Assembly: GCF_014200675.1 (NCBI RefSeq)
Contig: NZ_JACHCI010000001.1
Span: forward strand, 62,001 to 126,000
Direction of reading: 5' to 3'
From: Janthinobacterium saanense
Lineage (GTDB): Bacteria; Pseudomonadota; Gammaproteobacteria; Burkholderiales; Burkholderiaceae_D
Length of the DNA stretch: 64,000 nt
In this document: positions 27,209 to 36,094 of the stretch, piece by piece
Position numbering within the stretch: position 1 is the stretch's first letter
How the letters are laid out: each line of letters opens with the position of its first letter
Program-made: the position numbers and the translations under genes
Notes under the pieces: model-generated
What the model was told of the DNA's origin: nothing
Database searches by the model: none
Seen by the model: the letters and a program-made list of their open reading frames with translations, nothing else

Positions 27209-28036
27209 ATGCGTTTTACCCTGAATATGATCGGCGCCGGCCATGTGGGCAAGGTGCTGGGCCGCTTGCTGGCGGCAGCAGATGGTATCGTGCTGCAAGA
27301 CGTGCTGACGCGTTCCATGGCTACGGCGCAGGCAGCCGTGGACTTTATCGGCACCGGCACGCCCATTGACAGCCATGCCGCCTTGCGGCGCGCCGACGTG
27401 ACCATGCTGGCGGTGAGCGACGACCAGATCGGCCCGGCCTGCGCCGCGCTGGCAGCGCAAGGCCGTCTGGCAGGGGCTATCGTGTTTCACTGCAGCGGCG
27501 CGCTGGCCTCGACCGCGCTGCTGGCCGCCACGCAGGCGGGCGCCTCGGTGGCCAGCGTCCATCCGATCCGCAGCTTTGCCGATCCGGCCCAGGTGGCAGC
27601 CAGTTTTGAGGGCACCTTTTGCGGCATCGAAGGCGATGCTCAGGCGCTGGCCGTGTTGAACCCAGCCTTGACGGCCATCGGCGCGCGCCCCGTGCCGATT
27701 GATCCGGCTGCCAAGACCCTGTATCACGCGGCTGCCGTGTTTGCCAGCAATTATCTGGTGACGGTGCTGGACGCGGCCTTGCGCGCCTACCAGGCGGCCG
27801 GCATCCCCGAGCCGGTGGCGCGCGAACTGGCGCAGCCTTTGGTGACGGAAGCGGTGGCCAATGTATTCCGGCTGGGCGCGGCACCCGCCTTGAGCGGCCC
27901 GATTGCGCGTGGCGACATGGCCACGGTGGCGCGCCAGCAGCAGGCGGTGCAGCAATGGGATGGCGCCACCGGCGACTTGTATGCCGCGCTGGTGGCCCCA
28001 ACGCAGGCGCTGGCCAGGCGCAAACGCGCGCTGTGA
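27209..28036 (+). CDS. Rossmann-fold, DUF2520 domain protein
   Basis: A 275-residue protein resembling pyrroline-5-carboxylate and 6-phosphogluconate dehydrogenases. The nucleotide-binding GAGHVGKVLGRLL lies near residues 10-22, then ADVTMLAVSDDQI. The DUF2520 helical C-terminal domain opens with LYHAAAVFASNYLV. It probably uses NADP in an unknown reduction. It starts 17 bases after the DUF924 gene, closing a likely operon from the aminopeptidase onward. Confidence 0.82.
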   Translation: MRFTLNMIGAGHVGKVLGRLLAAADGIVLQDVLTRSMATAQAAVDFIGTGTPIDSHAALRRADVTMLAVSDDQIGPACAALAAQGRLAGAIVFHCSGALASTALLAATQAGASVASVHPIRSFADPAQVAASFEGTFCGIEGDAQALAVLNPALTAIGARPVPIDPAAKTLYHAAAVFASNYLVTVLDAALRAYQAAGIPEPVARELAQPLVTEAVANVFRLGAAPALSGPIARGDMATVARQQQAVQQWDGATGDLYAALVAPTQALARRKRAL

Positions 28037-28109
28037 ATGCCATAAAATAAACACAAAGATGCAAATAGGAAATACTATCTGGGGTATCGTCGCCCACAGG
28101 GAGTGTTCC

Positions 28110-28472
28110 ATGTTATTTCTAAAAAGTACTTCAGTGAGCAAGGCCCCCGGTATTTATGAGGTGGACATCGCTGCCAAGCCGCCAGGCAAGACCTTCGGCA
28201 TCTTTCTCGCCACCGATCCCGATCAGCCCCCGCATGCGCTGCTGGGCCAGTTGAAGGCCCTCGGTTTCGAGAATACCTACAGCTCGGCTTATCTGCACAA
28301 GGATCAGGGCAAGGTACTCGACCTGCATTTCCAGAAGGATGGCACGGATATCTTCAAGGGCTGGAAGACAGACGAGTGCACGCACAATCTGGCTGCCATC
28401 ACGGCGCTGTTCCAGGAACATGGCATCACGATCACGCCGCGCGTGATGTCGATGGCGGAAGCCTACGCCTGA
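28110..28472 (+). CDS. Hypothetical protein, 120 residues
   Basis: Unrecognised. The chain begins MLFLKSTSVSKAPGIYEVDI and is a mixed alpha/beta soluble protein with no signal peptide or membrane segment. It has one cysteine in the segment KTDECTHNLAAI. AGGGAG precedes ATG 28110 by 8 bases, which decides the start against the longer frame from 27903. Codon use matches its neighbours. It lies between the DUF2520 gene and an outer-membrane protein with separate upstream signals. Confidence 0.65.
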   Translation: MLFLKSTSVSKAPGIYEVDIAAKPPGKTFGIFLATDPDQPPHALLGQLKALGFENTYSSAYLHKDQGKVLDLHFQKDGTDIFKGWKTDECTHNLAAITALFQEHGITITPRVMSMAEAYA

Positions 28473-28502
28473 AAGTGAAACATTTCCGGGAGCGTTACTT
28501 CT

Positions 28503-28541
28503 CTTAAGTTTCGCTTAAGTTCTGCCAACTTATTTCAAAAT
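28503..28541 (+). promoter_or_regulatory. PmrA/QseB-type box and overlapping promoter of the outer-membrane gene
   Basis: CTTAAG-TTTCG-CTTAAG (28503-28519) is a direct repeat with an 11-base period, the arrangement known for PmrA/BasR and QseB response regulators. The second half could act as a -35, with CAAAAT (28536-28541) 16 bases on as a -10. The leader to ATG 28695 would then be about 147 bases. Confidence 0.5.
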
Positions 28542-28694
28542 GCCATCATCCTCGTCCTGATGAGGCGTCTTACATCTCGTCACAAATCTTACGGGATCCT
28601 GAAGGACGTGGCTATTTCACGGTGTTACTCTTCCCTCATCGCACTTCGCTGAACTGCGAACCAAGGCACGTCAACTTATTGAGAAAGAGAGAAC

Positions 28695-29273
28695 ATGATG
28701 AAAAAGATCCTGTTTGCAATGATCGCTTCCGTTACTGCAGTCGCCGGTATGAGCGCTGCGCACGCTGATGGTGCTTATGTTGGTGGTGGTGTCACCGTCA
28801 ACCGTTATAACTTCGATGTTCCTGACGCTACCAGCGCCGGTAACCACAGCGGCTACCAGGCTGGCGGCAAAATCTATGCCGGTTACGATATCGACAAAAC
28901 CTGGGCGGTTGAAGGCGGCTATGCCGATTTCGGCAGCAAGGACTACAACTACATCACCAGCGCCGGTAGTGGCGCCGTGAAAAGCGATTCCCACGGCTAC
29001 TACCTGGCTGGCAAGGCCACCATGCCTGTGTCGGAAAAACTGGGCGTGTTCGGCAAGCTGGGCGTGGCCCGCGTGAACACGGGCCTGACCGGCAGCGGCC
29101 TGTCGACTGGCATCACGGGTGACAACAAGACGGGCGTCTACGCTTCCGTCGGCGCCCAATACGCAATCAACGAGAAAGTTTCGCTGACGGCTGAGCTGGA
29201 ACACTTCGGCAAGAGCGCCGATCAAGGCAACAAGGCTACTGGCCTGGCCCTGGGCGCACGCTACAACTTCTAA
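28695..29273 (+). CDS. Outer-membrane beta-barrel protein
   Basis: A 192-residue exported protein with signal peptide MMKKILFAMIASVTAVAGM.. ending at AHA. The mature chain alternates polar and hydrophobic residues as eight likely strands, with glycine/aromatic-rich repeats (YVGGGVTVNRYNF, GGKIYAGYDI, GYYLAGKAT). It ends in the classical C-terminal Phe (LGARYNF) for BAM recognition. It resembles OmpA/OmpX-like small barrels without the peptidoglycan domain. AGAAAGAGAG precedes ATG 28695. Possible control is by a PmrA-type regulator (see the upstream box), and a strong terminator follows. Confidence 0.85.
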   Translation: MMKKILFAMIASVTAVAGMSAAHADGAYVGGGVTVNRYNFDVPDATSAGNHSGYQAGGKIYAGYDIDKTWAVEGGYADFGSKDYNYITSAGSGAVKSDSHGYYLAGKATMPVSEKLGVFGKLGVARVNTGLTGSGLSTGITGDNKTGVYASVGAQYAINEKVSLTAELEHFGKSADQGNKATGLALGARYNF

Positions 29274-29300
29274 GTTTCTTTAGAGTTAGCTTGAAAAAAA

Positions 29301-29329
29301 GGCAGTCACCTCGCAGTGACTGCCTTTTT
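29301..29329. terminator. Bidirectional rho-independent terminator
   Basis: GGCAGTCAC and GTGACTGCC form a 9-bp stem around CTCGCA, with TTTTT after and a run of A before, so it works on both strands. It separates the outer-membrane gene from convergent ettA. Confidence 0.9.
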
Positions 29330-29346
29330 GCATTGCTACACCAGCT

Positions 29347-31014
29347 TTATACGGTGAGCGGCTTGTAGCGGATACGTTTTGGTTTCGCGCCTTCTTCGCC
29401 CAGGCGTTTTTTCTTGTCGGCTTCGTATTCTTGATAGTTGCCGTCAAAGAAGGTCACTTGCGAGTTGCCTTCGAATGCCAGGATGTGGGTGGCGATACGG
29501 TCCAGGAACCAGCGATCATGCGAGATGACCATCACGCTGCCGGCAAATTCCAGCAGCGCATCTTCCAGTGCGCGCAAGGTTTCCACGTCCAGATCGTTCG
29601 ACGGTTCATCGAGCAGCAGGACGTTGCCGCCCATCAGCAAGGTTTTCGCCAGGTGCAGACGGCCGCGTTCACCGCCGGACAGATTGCCCACCAGTTTTTG
29701 CTGGTCCGAACCCTTGAAGTTGAAGCGGCCCAGGTAGGCGCGCGACGGCATTTCAAAGCGGCCCACGGTCAGCATGTCGGCGCCGCCGGACACGTCTTCA
29801 AACACGGACTTGTTGTCGGCCAGCGAATCGCGGTTCTGGTCGACGATGGAAACGCGCGCGGTCTGGCCGATGGCGACTTCGCCGCTATCCGGTTGTTCCT
29901 GGCCCGTGATCATCTTGAACAAGGTCGATTTACCGGCGCCATTGGGGCCGATGATACCGACGATGGCGCCGGCGGGAATCGTGAAGTTCAGGTTATCGAT
30001 CAGCAAGCGGTCGCCGAAAGCTTTCGACACGTTCTTGAATTCGATCACTTCATTGCCCAGGCGCTCGGCCACGGGAATGAAAATCTCCTGGGTTTCGTTG
30101 CGCTTCTGGTATTCGTGCTCGGACAGCTCATTGAAGCGGGCCAGACGGGCTTTCGACTTGGCCTGGCGCGCTTTCGGATTCTGGCGCGACCATTCCAATT
30201 CCTTCTGCAAGGCTTTCTGGCGTGCCGATTCCGTGGCTTCTTCCTGTTTCAGACGGGCTTGCTTCTGGTCCAGCCAGGTCGAGTAGTTACCCTTCCATGG
30301 AATGCCATGGCCACGGTCCAGCTCCAAAATCCATTCGGCGGCGTTGTCGAGGAAGTAGCGATCATGGGTAATCGCGACCACGGTGCCCGGGAAGCGTAGC
30401 AGGAATTGTTCCAGCCAGTCGACCGATTCTGCATCCAGATGGTTGGTCGGTTCGTCGAGCAGCAGCATGTCCGGTTTCGACAGCAGCAGCTTGCACAGCG
30501 CGACGCGGCGTTTTTCACCGCCGGACAAGACGGCGATCTTGGCATCCCATGCCGGCAGGCGCAGCGCGTCGGCGGCCATTTCCAGCTGCAGATTCAAATT
30601 GCCGCCGTCGGAAGTCGAGATGATCGCTTCCAGGCGTGCCTGTTCGGTGGCCAGCGCGTCGAAGTCGGCATCTTCTTCGGCATACGCGGCGTACACGGCT
30701 TCGAGCTTGGCTTGCGCTTCAAATACTTCGCCCAGGCCAGATTCGACTTCCTGGCGCACGGTTTTTTCAGGATCGAGCTGTGGTTCCTGCGGCAGGTAGC
30801 CGATGTTCAGGCCCGGCATCGGCACGGCTTCGCCCTGGATGTCGGTGTCGATGCCTGCCATGATTTTCAGCAGGGTCGATTTACCGGAACCGTTCAGGCC
30901 CAGCACGCCGATCTTGGCGCCTGGGAAGAAGGACAGGGAAATATCTTTCAGAATCTGGCGCTTGGGCGGAACGATTTTGCCCACGCGATTCATGGTGTAG
31001 ACGTAATTAGCCAT
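29347..31014 (-). CDS. ettA: Energy-dependent translational throttle protein EttA (ABC-F)
   Basis: A 555-residue ABC-F ATPase that binds the ribosomal E site and gates the first peptide bond according to ATP/ADP. Two ATPase domains are fused: Walker A GLNGSGKST near residue 40 and GPNGAGKST near 360, each followed by LSGGE and LLLDEP. The linker with the arm segment between the halves (around 240-320) is typical of EttA. There are no membrane domains. ATG 31014 begins MANYVYTMNRVGKIV, the standard N terminus. Confidence 0.95.
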   Translation of the reverse strand: MANYVYTMNRVGKIVPPKRQILKDISLSFFPGAKIGVLGLNGSGKSTLLKIMAGIDTDIQGEAVPMPGLNIGYLPQEPQLDPEKTVRQEVESGLGEVFEAQAKLEAVYAAYAEEDADFDALATEQARLEAIISTSDGGNLNLQLEMAADALRLPAWDAKIAVLSGGEKRRVALCKLLLSKPDMLLLDEPTNHLDAESVDWLEQFLLRFPGTVVAITHDRYFLDNAAEWILELDRGHGIPWKGNYSTWLDQKQARLKQEEATESARQKALQKELEWSRQNPKARQAKSKARLARFNELSEHEYQKRNETQEIFIPVAERLGNEVIEFKNVSKAFGDRLLIDNLNFTIPAGAIVGIIGPNGAGKSTLFKMITGQEQPDSGEVAIGQTARVSIVDQNRDSLADNKSVFEDVSGGADMLTVGRFEMPSRAYLGRFNFKGSDQQKLVGNLSGGERGRLHLAKTLLMGGNVLLLDEPSNDLDVETLRALEDALLEFAGSVMVISHDRWFLDRIATHILAFEGNSQVTFFDGNYQEYEADKKKRLGEEGAKPKRIRYKPLTV

Positions 31015-31122
31015 TAGAAATCTCGGGTGATATACAAAGACGGACAGGATACGGTAAACGCCCGCTTCCGGCCAGCGCTGTGCGCTGCAGGAGTGGGCAC
31101 TAAGCGGACAAGATCAATAGTG

Positions 31123-32007
31123 TCAAGCGGTGTTGCGCGAGATACGGGCCGTCCACATCCCTTCGAGCGCATACAGGGCCAGGGCGATCCAGATCACCAT
31201 GAAGCCGAGCATGCGCTCGGGCGTAAATGCTTCATGGAAGACCCATACGCCGATCAGCAGCTGGCCGGTGGGGGCGATGTATTGCAGCAAACCCAGTACC
31301 GCCAGCGGCAAGCGGCGCGCGCCGGCCGCGAACAGCAGCAGGGGAATCGCCGTGATGGGGCCGGAAGCGAGCAGCAGGGCGCGCGTGCCGTGCGATTCCG
31401 TATTGACGAAGCCGCTCTGGCCTTGCCAGCCCAGCCACAGCATATAGGCCAGCGCCAGCGGAAACAAAATCAGTGTCTCAAACGACAAGCCTTCTAGTGC
31501 ACCGAGCACGGCCGTCTTGCGCAGCAAGCCGTAGCCGCCAAAGGTGGCCGCCAGTATCAGGGCGATCCATGGAATTTGCCCTGCCTGCCAGGTCAGCCAG
31601 GCCACGGCGCAGCCAGCCAGGCCGATGGCCAGCCACTGCAGGCGGCGCAAGCGTTCGTGCAGCAGCAAGAAGCCCAGCATGACATTGACCAGCGGCGTGA
31701 TGAAATAACCGAGACTGGCGTCCACCACGTGGTTGTTGTTGACGGCCCAGATATAGACGAACCAGTTGGCGGACAGCAAGAAGGCGCTGGCAATGAAGCT
31801 GGCTACCACGCGCGGCTGTGTTTTCAGCTTGCGCAGCCAGCCCCATTGGCGGCGTACGGTCAGCACCAGACCCAGGAACAGCAGCGACCAGACCATGCGG
31901 TGGGCCAGGATTTCCTGCGGCGCGACTTCTTCGACGGCATGGAAGTACAGTGGAAACAATCCCCAGCACAAGAAGGCGAGGGAAGCGTACAACATGCCTG
32001 GATTCAT
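31123..32007 (-). CDS. rarD: EamA family transporter RarD
   Basis: A 294-residue inner-membrane protein of the drug/metabolite transporter superfamily with ten predicted helices in two EamA halves. The N terminus MNPGMLYASLAFLCWGLFPLYF and the block LLSANWFVYIWAVNNNHVVDASLGYFITP are characteristic of RarD. The transported compound is unknown. It is divergent from kup with about 236 bases between the starts. Confidence 0.9.
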   Translation of the reverse strand: MNPGMLYASLAFLCWGLFPLYFHAVEEVAPQEILAHRMVWSLLFLGLVLTVRRQWGWLRKLKTQPRVVASFIASAFLLSANWFVYIWAVNNNHVVDASLGYFITPLVNVMLGFLLLHERLRRLQWLAIGLAGCAVAWLTWQAGQIPWIALILAATFGGYGLLRKTAVLGALEGLSFETLILFPLALAYMLWLGWQGQSGFVNTESHGTRALLLASGPITAIPLLLFAAGARRLPLAVLGLLQYIAPTGQLLIGVWVFHEAFTPERMLGFMVIWIALALYALEGMWTARISRNTA

Positions 32008-32243
32008 GATGGCGTTCGCTGGGTAGTAGACAATCTGTCATTATCGCTGAAAACACGGAGGACTGCCCGGCGCTGCTGGCGAGGCGTAGAATGGCAGCAA
32101 ATCAGCGATACCCCGCTTTTATTCGCCCCTTGGGCAACAAAAAACACGACCTTGGAACAGCCAGCAACCATGCAAAAATACACTTGCTATTTGCCAATAC
32201 CTATCATATTGTGCGATGCAACAAAACAAAATCGGGTGCTACC

Positions 32244-34121
32244 TTGACCTCCGAACATAAAAAAAGCAGCCTGGTCGGCTTGACCCTGGCTGCAGTCGGC
32301 ATCGTGTATGGCGATATCGGCACCAGTCCCCTGTACACCCTCAAGACTGTCTTTGATCCCGCCCACGGCCTGGAACTGACCCACGGCAACTTGCTGGGCA
32401 TCATCTCGCTGATCTTCTGGAGCCTGACCATCATCGTCTCGCTCAAATACGTGACTCTGGTGTTGCGTGCTGACAACCGTGGCGAGGGCGGCATCATGGC
32501 CTTGATGGCGCTGGTCCTGTCCTCCGTCAAGCGCAGTTCGCGCTGGTATTTTGTGCTGATGCTGATCGGCGTCTTTGGCGCCACCCTGTTTTATGGCGAC
32601 AGCGTGATCACGCCGGCCATCTCGGTGCTGTCCGCCATCGAAGGCCTGGAAGTGGCCACGCCGGCCCTGAAACCGTATGTCGTGCCACTGACGATCTTGC
32701 TGCTGGTGGTGCTGTATTCGGTGCAGTCGCATGGCACGGCCGGTATCGGGCGCTTCTTCGCGCCCGTGATGGTGCTGTGGTTCGCGGCATTGGCCATCAT
32801 GGGCGTGATCAATATCATCAAGGCGCCGGCCGTGCTGGCCGCGCTCAATCCCCTGCATGCCGTCACCTTCCTGCTCAATCATGGCTTCGTGGCCTTTGTT
32901 GCGCTGGGCGCCGTGGTGCTGGCGCTGACGGGGGCCGAGGCCTTGTATGCCGACATGGGCCACTTCGGCAAAAAACCTATCCAGGTCGCCTGGTTTTCGA
33001 TCGTCTTTCCTGCGCTGGCGCTCAATTACCTGGGTCAGGGCGGCTTGCTGCTGATGCATCCTGATGCGATCTCGAATCCGTTTTACCAGCAACTGGGCGC
33101 CTGGAGCGTCTACCCGCTGGTGGTGCTGTCGACCCTGGCCACCGTGATCGCCTCGCAAGCGACCATTTCGGGCACCTTCTCGATGACCAAGCAGGCGATC
33201 GCGCTGGGCTTTTTGCCACGCATGCGCGTGCGCCACACCTCGGAAAGCGAAATCGGCCAGATCTACATCCCTGCCGTGAACTGGCTGCAGCTGGCCGTGG
33301 TATTGCTGGCCGTGATCGGTTTTGGTTCCTCGGAAAACCTGGCTGCCGCCTACGGTATCGCCGTCACGGCCACCATGATGGCCACCACCGTGCTGACCTT
33401 CTTCGTCATCCGCTACCGCTGGAAGATGAATCTGTTCCTGTGCTGGGCCGCCACCGGCTTCTTCCTGATCATCGATGTGATGTTCTTCTCGGCCAGCGCC
33501 TTGAAGCTGCTGCATGGCGGCTGGTTCCCGCTGCTGCTGGGTTCCATCCTGTTCATCGTCATGCTGACCTGGAAGCGTGGCCGCGAGCTGGTGTTCCAGA
33601 ACCTGGAAAAACACGCGATTCCACTCGACGATTTCCTCTCCTCGCTGTTCATTTCGGCGCCGCAGCGCGTGGCTGGTACGGCCATCTTCCTGCGCGGCCA
33701 GACCGACGGCGTGCCGCATGCGCTGCTGCACAACCTGCTGCATAACAAGGTGCTGCACGAGCGCGTGATTTTCCTGACGGTGTATATGCATGAAGAGCCG
33801 TGGGTGGCGCCATCGGAGCGCGTGCGTGTGGAAGACCTGGGCCACCAGTGCTACCAGGTGAACGTGCATTATGGCTTCAAGGATGAACCCGATATTCCGG
33901 GTGCGCTGGCGCAGTGTGCGGATCAGGGGCTGGACTTCGAGATGATGGAAACCTCGTTCTTTATCGCCCGCCAGACCATCATTTCCACGCCGGGCGCCGG
34001 CATGATGCCATGGCGCGAACACCTGTTTGTCACCATGTCGCGCAATGCACGCACGGCAGCCGACTACTATCAGATTCCGAGCAACCGGGTCATCGAGCTG
34101 GGTACGCAAGTGGAAATTTAA
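32244..34121 (+). CDS. kup: Low-affinity potassium transporter Kup
   Basis: A 625-residue K+ uptake permease (KUP/HAK/KT family). About twelve membrane helices are followed by a C-terminal cytoplasmic domain from roughly residue 460. Family signatures include VYGDIGTSPLYTLK near residue 22 and SVIEG-like SAIEGLEVATP. The open frame reaches back to ATG 32091, but the first 51 codons look unlike Kup. TTG 32244 gives MTSEHKKSSLVG, the usual N terminus, so this start is inferred. The intergenic stretch 32008-32243 shows no riboswitch that I recognise. Confidence 0.92.
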   Translation: MTSEHKKSSLVGLTLAAVGIVYGDIGTSPLYTLKTVFDPAHGLELTHGNLLGIISLIFWSLTIIVSLKYVTLVLRADNRGEGGIMALMALVLSSVKRSSRWYFVLMLIGVFGATLFYGDSVITPAISVLSAIEGLEVATPALKPYVVPLTILLLVVLYSVQSHGTAGIGRFFAPVMVLWFAALAIMGVINIIKAPAVLAALNPLHAVTFLLNHGFVAFVALGAVVLALTGAEALYADMGHFGKKPIQVAWFSIVFPALALNYLGQGGLLLMHPDAISNPFYQQLGAWSVYPLVVLSTLATVIASQATISGTFSMTKQAIALGFLPRMRVRHTSESEIGQIYIPAVNWLQLAVVLLAVIGFGSSENLAAAYGIAVTATMMATTVLTFFVIRYRWKMNLFLCWAATGFFLIIDVMFFSASALKLLHGGWFPLLLGSILFIVMLTWKRGRELVFQNLEKHAIPLDDFLSSLFISAPQRVAGTAIFLRGQTDGVPHALLHNLLHNKVLHERVIFLTVYMHEEPWVAPSERVRVEDLGHQCYQVNVHYGFKDEPDIPGALAQCADQGLDFEMMETSFFIARQTIISTPGAGMMPWREHLFVTMSRNARTAADYYQIPSNRVIELGTQVEI

Positions 34122-34147
34122 GGGGGAGGGCGCGGCAGATAGTTATT

Positions 34148-34176
34148 TTGACAATGTTGTATTGTCACCCTATTTT
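34148..34176 (+). promoter_or_regulatory. Promoter with overlapping palindrome upstream of the FKBP lipoprotein gene
   Basis: TTGACA (34148-34153) and TATTTT (34171-34176) are 17 bases apart. A perfect dyad TGACAAT-GTTGT-ATTGTCA (34149-34167) covers the -35 and spacer, suggesting a repressor site. The leader to ATG 34290 holds two short stems: GTCGG-CTTC-CCGAC and GGTCCG/CGGACC (34240-34258). Confidence 0.6.
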
Positions 34177-34289
34177 CTGCCGTGCTTACCTCTGCTTACA
34201 AGTCGGCTTCCCGACACCTGTTAAACTGCGCTATGCACCGGTCCGCACCGTACGGACCTCAGTCACACTCCAATATTTAAAGGGAAACC

Positions 34290-34763
34290 ATGAAATCGGT
34301 ATTTCAATTGATTGCCAGTATCGCTTGTGCCGTAGTATTGACCGCTTGCGGCGCCGCCGCTTCCGACACCAAACCTGTCGTGATCGATCCAGCCACACAG
34401 GTGGCGGCATTAACTGTCACCGATCTGACCGTCGGTACCGGTGCGACCGCTGCCGCTGGCAATAATCTGATCGTGTCTTACACGGGCTGGCTGTACAACT
34501 CGGCCCAGCCGGATGGCAAGGGCAAACAATTCGATGCGAGCACGCCTGGTGCCGGTTTTTCTTTCGTGCTGGGCCGGGGTACCGTCATTCCTGGTTGGGA
34601 CCAGGGCCTGGTGGGCATGAAGGTTGGCGGTACGCGCCGCCTGTTGATTCCGTCCAGCCTGGGCTATGGTCCTGGCGGCAGCCCCAAGGATAGCAACGGC
34701 AACCAGACCATTCCGCCGTATGCGGGCCTGGTGTTTGACGTGACACTGATTTCGGTGAATTGA
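34290..34763 (+). CDS. FKBP-type peptidyl-prolyl isomerase, lipoprotein
   Basis: A 157-residue cis-trans prolyl isomerase. The N terminus MKSVFQLIASIACAVVLTACG carries a lipobox (LTAC, Cys20), so it should be anchored to a membrane from the periplasmic side. The FKBP domain follows with the active-site pattern VSYTGWLYN, FDAST, FSFVLGRGTVIPGWDQGLVGMKVGG and IPSSLGYG. AAAGGGAAACC stands ahead of ATG 34290. It is a single-gene unit with its own promoter dyad and a strong terminator. Confidence 0.92.
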   Translation: MKSVFQLIASIACAVVLTACGAAASDTKPVVIDPATQVAALTVTDLTVGTGATAAAGNNLIVSYTGWLYNSAQPDGKGKQFDASTPGAGFSFVLGRGTVIPGWDQGLVGMKVGGTRRLLIPSSLGYGPGGSPKDSNGNQTIPPYAGLVFDVTLISVN

Positions 34764-34787
34764 TCGTTGAATTGACGACATGAAAAA

Positions 34788-34816
34788 ACGGGCGATCCTG
34801 CGGGGTCGCCCGTTTT
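34788..34816. terminator. Rho-independent terminator after the FKBP gene
   Basis: ACGGGCGA (34788-34795) pairs with TCGCCCGT (34806-34813), with T residues after and A residues before. It serves the FKBP gene and probably the convergent ATPase gene. Confidence 0.88.
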
Positions 34817-34831
34817 GTTTTGGGCCCCGAT

Positions 34832-35503
34832 TCAGGCAGGCGCCAGCTCCTGGAAATAATAGGTGGCGCCGCCCAGGTTCGCTGGCGCAGCGTATTGCAG
34901 CACTTGCGTGCGGCGCAGCGCGACGGGCGTGCTGAAGGCGGGACCATCGTAGACAAAGGTATGGAATTCGCCATTTTCTCCGCAGGCATCGACGCCGGGC
35001 GGCAGGTCGGCCAGGAAGCCGGCGTCGAATTCACGGCCGCAAAAGTCGCGTGACAAGTGCTGGCCATTGACGCAGACGACAATGGCCTTGAAGCTGGCGC
35101 CCAGGAATTCATCGACCAGCGCGCGGCGCACTTCTCCCCACAGCGGCAAATGTGCCGTCAGGCCGGCCGCGGCGCAGACTTTTTCTTCCCAGTCGCGGTG
35201 CGGCTGCAAATCGATATCGCCAAAGATGGCGTGCTCGATGCCGGCGGCTTTTGCTGCACGCAGCATGGCGATGAATTTTTCTTCGTAGCTGGCCCAACTG
35301 GCGTGATAGCGCTGCAATCGGGCGCCCAGGCTGGCCGCCTGCGCTGCCAGCAGCTCCGGTGGCACGCCGTGGGAACGGGACTTGCGGCCATCTTCATCCA
35401 TCGCCGTGATCAGCAGCGGCACCGCGATGCCAGCGGCGCGTGCGCGCCACAGGGCCAGGCAGGAATCCTTGCCGCCGCTCCAGGAAATGAGCGCCGTCGT
35501 CAT
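34832..35503 (-). CDS. Dph6-like ATP pyrophosphatase
   Basis: A 223-residue adenine-nucleotide alpha-hydrolase of the diphthine-ammonia-ligase-like (DUF71/Dph6) group. The PP-loop SWSGGKDSCLALWRA is near residue 8, and the family motif GENGEFHTFVYDGP near residue 180. Bacteria lack diphthamide, so the amidation or ligation substrate is unknown here. Its ATG overlaps the stop of the acetyltransferase gene as ATGA, so the pair is translationally coupled. Confidence 0.85.
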   Translation of the reverse strand: MTTALISWSGGKDSCLALWRARAAGIAVPLLITAMDEDGRKSRSHGVPPELLAAQAASLGARLQRYHASWASYEEKFIAMLRAAKAAGIEHAIFGDIDLQPHRDWEEKVCAAAGLTAHLPLWGEVRRALVDEFLGASFKAIVVCVNGQHLSRDFCGREFDAGFLADLPPGVDACGENGEFHTFVYDGPAFSTPVALRRTQVLQYAAPANLGGATYYFQELAPA

Positions 35504-35973
35504 GCCGTTACCTTGGCGGCGGGGCGCAGCATATCGATGTGCGCGATGCCGTCTTCATCGTAAGGCGCACTGACGGTGACGAAACCGAACGACTGATAAA
35601 AGCGCTCCAGGTAGTGCTGGGCGCCGATGCGTATCGCGTGGCCAGGATGCTGCGCTTCGGCGCGCGCGATACCCTCGGTGAGCAACTGCTTGCCGGCGCC
35701 ACCAGCGCGCGCCTCGGGCGCCGTCAGCACGCGGCCCAGCGACATTTCCGTGTATTTGGCGCCCGGCGCCAGGCAGCGCAGATACGCCGCCAACTGGCGC
35801 TGGCCATCGACGCTGCGCCAGCCCAGCAAATGCATGGCTTGCTGATCGTAGCCATCGAGGTCAGGGTAGAGGCATTGCTGTTCCAGCACAAACACGCGCT
35901 GGCGCAAGGCCAGCACCTCATACAGCGTGTGCGTGCCGAGTTCCTCGAAGGTGTGCCATTGCCAGTTGATCAT
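35500..35973 (-). CDS. GNAT N-acetyltransferase, ElaA-like
   Basis: A 157-residue acetyltransferase. The N terminus WQWHTFEELGTHTLYEVLALRQRVFVLEQQCLYPDLDGYDQQA is the ElaA signature, followed by the acetyl-CoA loop region (RVLTAPEARAGGAGKQLL). The substrate is unknown. ATG 35973 gives the family N terminus. It overlaps the downstream ATP pyrophosphatase gene by 4 bases. Confidence 0.87.
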   Translation of the reverse strand: MINWQWHTFEELGTHTLYEVLALRQRVFVLEQQCLYPDLDGYDQQAMHLLGWRSVDGQRQLAAYLRCLAPGAKYTEMSLGRVLTAPEARAGGAGKQLLTEGIARAEAQHPGHAIRIGAQHYLERFYQSFGFVTVSAPYDEDGIAHIDMLRPAAKVTA

Positions 35974-36026
35974 GCGTGTTCCGAAAAGTCAGCGAAAGAG
36001 CATCATTTTAAAGGTGCACGCGAAAA

Positions 36027-36059
36027 AAAACCGTACTGCGGTGCAGGCAGCACGGTTTT
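36027..36059 (-). terminator. Rho-independent terminator of the ohr transcript
   Basis: On the minus strand AAAACCGT and ACGGTTTT pair, with an inner CTGC/GCAG extension, and a run of eight T follows. It lies about 140 bases downstream of the ohr stop. Confidence 0.75.
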
Positions 36060-36094
36060 GATGGCGATACGCTGGCTTGCCGCACCTGACAGAA

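Noticed and set aside
32008-32243. Possible riboswitch before kup
   Set aside because: No conserved riboswitch core seen; only a probable TTG start shifted from the long open frame.
32187-34109. 640-codon minus-strand frame opposite kup
   Set aside because: Shadow frame rich in His/Gln/Arg; Kup on the other strand is intact with all membrane helices.
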